The position numbers and the translations under genes are program-made. From NCBI GenBank assembly GCA_029820875.1, contig JALGUK010000211.1, forward strand, positions 1 through 10,064: a stretch of DNA of 10,064 bases. The letters run 5' to 3'. Source of the DNA: Candidatus Zipacnadia bacterium. GTDB taxonomy: Bacteria > Armatimonadota > UBA5377 > JALGUK01. Positions 6,340-10,064 of this stretch are shown piece after piece. The notes below the pieces were generated by a model, which was given only the letters and a program-made list of their open reading frames with translations, ran no database searches and was not told the DNA's origin. The first letter of the stretch is position 1. Every line of letters starts with the position of its first letter.

Positions 6340-7294
6340 ATGACTTCTGATACCGCCCGTAAGGCGGCTATTGCCGTCCTGTGCATGAGCGAAGAGGCCG
6401 CGACGGAAGTCTGCAAATACCTCAGCGAAGACCAGTGGCACTGTCTCGACCGAGGAAAAGGAGAGCGTATGCCAAGAGCTTTCAGCGCAAGATGGGTCCC
6501 AGGACAGCGACCTGGACGGCCTCGCTTACATTCGGCGCATCATCGAGCACGTGGCAGGTCCGGCGAAAGCGTCGAGTATCCTCGATGACCCTCACATCGG
6601 TGATGCTCCATTCAGTTTCGTTGCCGATATCGCCCCTACGCAGTTAGCTGCCCTGTTGGAGAACGAGCACCCTCAAACCATTGCTCTCGTTTTAAGCCAT
6701 CTTCGGCCCGACGCCGCTGCCGAAGTCATCTCCAGGTTCTCGCCGGAACTGCAGGTTGAGGTCGTCCGACGAATTGCATCCACCAACGAAACATCAATCG
6801 AGGCTATCCGGCATATTGAGGCCACGATTCGCCGCTTGTTGGGAAGTTCCAATGACGGTTGGAACGAGACAGCTAGCGGTCTCGATGGTGTAGTCGCCAT
6901 TTTTCGAAACATTGACCGCCGTTCAGAGCGCGCAATCCTTGACGGCCTCTCCGAAACCGCTCCTGAACTTGCCGATGAGATAAGCGGCGCCCTGTTCAGC
7001 TTCGAGCATATCTTCGAGCTCGACGACCGTGCCATTCAGAGCGTCCTGCGCCACTTGGATGCCCATCAGATTGCTCTTGCTATCAAGGGTGCCCCCGCTG
7101 AACATGTTGAGATAATCATGCACAACCTCTCCGAACGCGCTGCCGAGAATCTCAAAGAGGAGTTGGAAATGCTTGGGCGCGTCCGCCGCAGAGATGTAGA
7201 CGCCGCTCAGGACGCCTTCGTCCGAACGGCCCTCGAGCTTGCAGACGCCGGAGAGCTGGTCATAGACGACTCCGACGAGGAATACATTGAATAA
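6340..7294 (+). pseudogene. fliG: Flagellar motor switch protein FliG, disrupted near its N-terminus
   Basis: FliG forms the rotor ring below FliF and receives torque from the stator. Frame 1 from ATG 6340 gives RKAAIAVLCMSEEAATEVCK-YLSEDQWH, aligning without gaps to the first helices of FliG (T. maritima RKAAVLLVALGPEKAAQVMK). At about 6441 the frame changes to frame 2, which continues VSTEEKESVCQEL and DGLAYIRRIIEHVAGPAKAS, then runs through the middle domain (LLENEHPQTIALVLSHL) and the C-terminal domain to TAA 7292-7294. About 11 residues are missing at the junction, so the break is a deletion of roughly 32-35 bases, not a single-base slip. The torque residues K264, R281, D288, D289 and R297 of E. 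coli correspond to K, R, E, E and R with exact spacing. Downstream of the break the gene is otherwise intact. A GTG at 6551 could start a truncated FliG lacking the FliF-binding domain, but it has no ribosome site. Confidence 0.88.
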
Positions 7295-8093
7295 CTCAGA
7301 CCATGCTTCTCACGTATCTGGCAGGGACCGGCCTCTTGAACCGTTGGTGATTGGCGCCGACGGCCCGGCCCCGAAACCGAGCTTCGTGCCTTTGTCCGTG
7401 CAACCGCCGGATGCCTCCCCCTGCAAGGCCGAATCTGACAGCGGTCTTCGGCCGCTGCCTGTTGTCCGCCAGGCCCGTTGGCACCGGCTCAAAGACAATG
7501 CTGAGCAACAGGCCCGCCGAATCATCGAATCCGCACACAGCAGCGCACACCAAATCGTCGTCGAGGCTCGCCGCCGGGCCGACGCAATCCTTGAAAGTAG
7601 CTGGCAGCGCCTCGATGAGAATCTTCAGCGCGAAACAGAGACCTTCCGGCGCCAGGCCCTCTCCCTCTTACAGGCCATCGAGGACCAGAGGGACGTACTC
7701 ATGGAGCGTCTCGAGTACGAGGTAGCTGCCCTCGCTGCTGATATTGCGGGGGCCGTTATTCGCCGCAAAATCCAGGCCGACGATACGATAGTACTTGACG
7801 TGGTTCAGGATGCCCTTTCTCAAGTTGCCGATGCCGCCACCGTCACAGTCATCGTCTCCCCGATGGATGAGTCGTTGGTCGGCGAGTATCTGCAGAAACT
7901 CTGCCGCGGGCTCCATAAAACCGGTAAGATTACTGTCGTTTCTGCCGATGAAATAGAACGTGGAGGCTGTCTTGTCCATGCTGAAGATGCAATTGTTGAC
8001 GCGCGGATTGGGCAGCAAATCCAGGGTGTCAGGGAGCGCTTAATGAGCGCGCTGCAGGCCGACCCACACCTGCGCCATACCGGCAGCGCCTGA
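7287..8093 (+). CDS. fliH: Flagellar export apparatus regulator FliH
   Basis: FliH (268 residues) dimerises, binds the N-terminus of the ATPase FliI and tethers it to the C-ring. The N-terminal 60 or so residues are Pro-rich and variable. A long charged helical region follows (about 65-150: KDNAEQQARRIIESAH, ARRRADAILESSWQRLDENL), matching the FliH coiled coil. The C-terminal domain has the family's GGCLV motif (226-230) followed by AEDAIVDARIGQQI. The start is TTG 7287, preceded by GAGGA at 7277-7281 with 5 nt spacing. It overlaps the end of fliG by 8 bp (TTGAATAA), indicating translational coupling. fliI follows after 46 bp. I see no defect. Confidence 0.9.
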   Translation: MNNSDHASHVSGRDRPLEPLVIGADGPAPKPSFVPLSVQPPDASPCKAESDSGLRPLPVVRQARWHRLKDNAEQQARRIIESAHSSAHQIVVEARRRADAILESSWQRLDENLQRETETFRRQALSLLQAIEDQRDVLMERLEYEVAALAADIAGAVIRRKIQADDTIVLDVVQDALSQVADAATVTVIVSPMDESLVGEYLQKLCRGLHKTGKITVVSADEIERGGCLVHAEDAIVDARIGQQIQGVRERLMSALQADPHLRHTGSA

Positions 8094-8139
8094 CAGGGAT
8101 GACGCTCGCATCTCTCGGCATCGTGTAGAGGTGGAGAAT

Positions 8140-9585
8140 ATGATTGACTTCTCCCGTCTTCATACCGCCGTCGAAACATTCGACCCCGCCGCTCGCATAG
8201 GCCGTGTCACCCGTGTTGTCGGCTTGGTTATCGAGGCCCGCGGCCCGTCTGCCCGGATTGGCGAGCTATGTTACATCATCCCTGACGCGCCCACAAGTGC
8301 CGGTCCTGCAGACGCTGCCGGCATTGCGTTGGTCGGCGGCCATCTTCCAGCGGCACCGCCCCGGGGCAGCATCCCCGCCGAGGTTGTTGGTTTTCGCGAC
8401 GGCAGCCTTCTGCTTATGCCTTTTACCGGTACCATGCGGATAAGTTCCGGCAGCCAGGTCATTGCCACCGGGAAGACCCTGACCATCCCCGTTGGCGAGG
8501 CCCTCCTGGGCCGTGTGCTGGACGGCCTTGGCAATCCCGTTGACGGCTTGGGGCCGCTACCGATGTCACAGTGCTACGCCGTCTCCAACCAGCCGCCTGC
8601 CGCGCTCAGGCGCAAGCGGATTACCCAGCCTCTCCCGTTGGGGGTTCGCGCAATTGATGCCCTCCTCACCTGTGGTGCCGGCCAACGGATGGGTATTTTC
8701 GCTGGCTCCGGCGTGGGTAAGAGCACCCTCATTGGCATGATTGCACGCAACACCAGCGCCGACGTCAATGTCATCGGTCTGATTGGCGAGCGTGGCCGCG
8801 AGGTCCGCGAATTCATCGAAAAAGACCTCGGCCAAGAGGGCCTCGCCCGTTCCGTCGTCGTTGCGGCCACATCCGATAGCCCGGCCCTCGAACGAATCAA
8901 AGGAGCTCAGGTCGCCACTGCTGTCGCTGAGCACTTCCGCGACCAGGGGCTGCATGTCATGTTGATGATGGATTCCCTTACCCGCTTCGCGTGGGCGCAG
9001 CGCGAGGTCGGTCTGGCCATCGGTGAACCCCCTACCCGCAACGGCTACACCCCCTCCGTTTTCGCCCTCCTCCCTCAACTGCTCGAGCGCGCCGGAATGG
9101 CGGAAAACGGTAGCATTACCGGCCTTTACACTGTCCTGGTTGAAGCTGACGACATGAACGACCCGATTGCCGATGCTGTGCGCGCCGTCCTCGACGGGCA
9201 CATCATCCTCTCGCGCGACCTTGCCGCCCGGAACCACTATCCGGCCATCGACATTCTCGCAAGCGTCAGTCGCTTGATGCCCGACATCACAACCCGCGCC
9301 CACCAGGACGCCGCCGCGGAGATACGCGCCCTCCTTGCCGCTTATCGTAGCAGCGAAGACCTCATCAGCATCGGCGCGTACGTTCACGGAACAAACCGCC
9401 GGACCGACCGCGCCATCGCCTTGTATGACACTGTGATGGACTTCCTGCGCCAACCTATGGCCGAGTCTGCTGACTTTTCCGAGACCATCGAGCGTGCTAT
9501 CGCGATTCCGGCCGCCTATGTCGAGCCTGAGTCCCGCCCGGCGCAAAACCAACCGAATTCGGCAGCCGTCGGAGCGACTGCATGA
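8140..9585 (+). CDS. fliI: Flagellum-specific ATPase FliI
   Basis: FliI (481 residues; 456-457 in enteric bacteria) is the hexameric ATPase of the flagellar type III export apparatus, related to the F1 beta subunit. Walker A is AGSGVGKST at 188-196, the catalytic glutamate is E217 in GERGREV, and Walker B ends at D278 (HVMLMMD). The export-ATPase signature SLTRFAWAQREVGLAIGEPP follows directly. The N-terminal beta-barrel domain (GRVTRVVGLVIEARGP) and C-terminal helical domain are complete, with about 20 extra residues at the C-terminus. ATG 8140 is preferred because GAGGTG (8128-8133) lies 6 nt upstream; GTG 8131 in the same frame overlaps that site. It is flanked by fliH and fliJ, its functional partners, and all catalytic residues are present. 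Confidence 0.97.
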   Translation: MIDFSRLHTAVETFDPAARIGRVTRVVGLVIEARGPSARIGELCYIIPDAPTSAGPADAAGIALVGGHLPAAPPRGSIPAEVVGFRDGSLLLMPFTGTMRISSGSQVIATGKTLTIPVGEALLGRVLDGLGNPVDGLGPLPMSQCYAVSNQPPAALRRKRITQPLPLGVRAIDALLTCGAGQRMGIFAGSGVGKSTLIGMIARNTSADVNVIGLIGERGREVREFIEKDLGQEGLARSVVVAATSDSPALERIKGAQVATAVAEHFRDQGLHVMLMMDSLTRFAWAQREVGLAIGEPPTRNGYTPSVFALLPQLLERAGMAENGSITGLYTVLVEADDMNDPIADAVRAVLDGHIILSRDLAARNHYPAIDILASVSRLMPDITTRAHQDAAAEIRALLAAYRSSEDLISIGAYVHGTNRRTDRAIALYDTVMDFLRQPMAESADFSETIERAIAIPAAYVEPESRPAQNQPNSAAVGATA

Positions 9586-9627
9586 TTGCTGCTGACGTGG
9601 TTGGCTGCCATGATATGAGGTATGGCC

Positions 9628-10064
9628 ATGAAACGCTTCAAATTCCGCCTCCAGAGGCTCCTTAATATCCGCCTCGCACATGAGGAAAGCTTGCAGTCTG
9701 AGCTTGCTATCTATCTGCAGCGGTGTCAAACCGAAGAGGAGCGCCTGGCAGGCCTCATTCAGCAACTACGCTATGCCAGGCTCGACCTTATCCGCCTCCA
9801 GTCAGCGGGAGCTCAAGGGATTCATCTCCAGGAATGTGCTGCTTATATCGCCGCCCTCGAGGAGCAGGTAGCGCGACAGAAGACCATCGTTTCCAATGTC
9901 GGGGCTGCTGCAGAAGCAAAAAGGGCCGAGTTGATTGAGGCCTCGAGGAAGCGCAAGATGCTGGATCGCCTCCGCGAGGTCAAGCAAGACCGCCATCGTG
10001 CGGAAGCGGGTCGCCGGGAGCAGGTTGCCGCCAATGAGGTCGCCGCCGCTCAATTCGTCCGTGG
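9628..10064 (+). CDS. fliJ: Flagellar export chaperone FliJ (cut by window end)
   Basis: Starting at ATG 9628 the frame stays open to the window end for 145 codons. It begins MKRFKFRLQRLLNIRLAHEE, the usual FliJ N-terminus (F-x-F-R-L-x-x-L-L-x-x-R). The rest is almost wholly charged, Leu-rich helix suited to the two-helix antiparallel coiled coil that inserts into the FliI hexamer and links it to FlhA. FliJ is normally about 147 residues, so only a few residues should be missing. GAGG at 9617-9620 lies 7 nt before ATG 9628, and an ATG at 9622 in the same frame is too close to it. It is 42 bp after fliI. Confidence 0.9.
   Translation, partial: MKRFKFRLQRLLNIRLAHEESLQSELAIYLQRCQTEEERLAGLIQQLRYARLDLIRLQSAGAQGIHLQECAAYIAALEEQVARQKTIVSNVGAAAEAKRAELIEASRKRKMLDRLREVKQDRHRAEAGRREQVAANEVAAAQFVR

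Noticed and set aside
8566..9765. Long open frame of 399 codons on the minus strand, opposite fliI
   Set aside because: It is antisense to a strongly conserved ATPase gene, and its product resembles no family I know. It is a by-product of GC-rich codon use.
3308..10064. Non-flagellar (virulence) type III secretion operon
   Set aside because: Presence of rod proteins FlgB/FlgC, FliE and the rotor protein FliG identifies a flagellar locus.

Overview
The window is a stretch of moderately GC-rich bacterial chromosome carrying the core of a flagellar basal-body/export operon, with a compact two-gene restriction-modification (R-M) system next to it on the opposite strand. Flagellar genes of this type, a sigma-54 factor and a FliF/FliG switch point to a motile, or formerly motile, Gram-negative-type bacterium. 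Nothing in the sequence allows a confident phylum assignment.

Layout. Positions 1-129 hold the 3' end of an unrecognised gene. On the minus strand, 838-1686 encodes a beta-class DNA adenine methyltransferase that closely resembles DpnA of the DpnII system. It overlaps a downstream MutH/Sau3AI-type nuclease gene (234-851). Both families typically act at GATC, and GATC is scarce in the window (12 occurrences by hand count). An intergenic stretch of about 330 bp with several small palindromes follows. From about 2020 to the window end, everything is on the plus strand in the order rpoN, flgB, flgC, fliE, fliF, fliG, fliH, fliI, fliJ (fliJ cut by the window end). A well-matched sigma-54 (-24/-12) promoter lies at 3242-3257, in the last codons of rpoN and just ahead of flgB. 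The flagellar structural operon therefore appears to be driven by the sigma factor encoded directly upstream.

How they would work together. FlgB and FlgC form the proximal rod, and FliE couples the rod to the MS ring made by FliF. FliG sits under the MS ring as the torque-generating rotor protein. FliH, FliI and FliJ form the ATPase complex of the export apparatus.

The most striking observation is that three genes of this operon are broken as read here. rpoN lacks a recognisable region I and has an internal loss of about 44 codons with a frame change near 2255. fliF changes frame just before its C-terminal FliG-binding segment (about 6060-6110). fliG changes frame near 6441 in its N-terminal FliF-binding domain, with loss of about 11 codons. 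Downstream of each break the reading frame stays open and well conserved, including the five torque residues of FliG. The damage is therefore either very recent or an assembly/sequencing artefact. flgB, flgC, fliE, fliH, fliI and the visible part of fliJ look intact.
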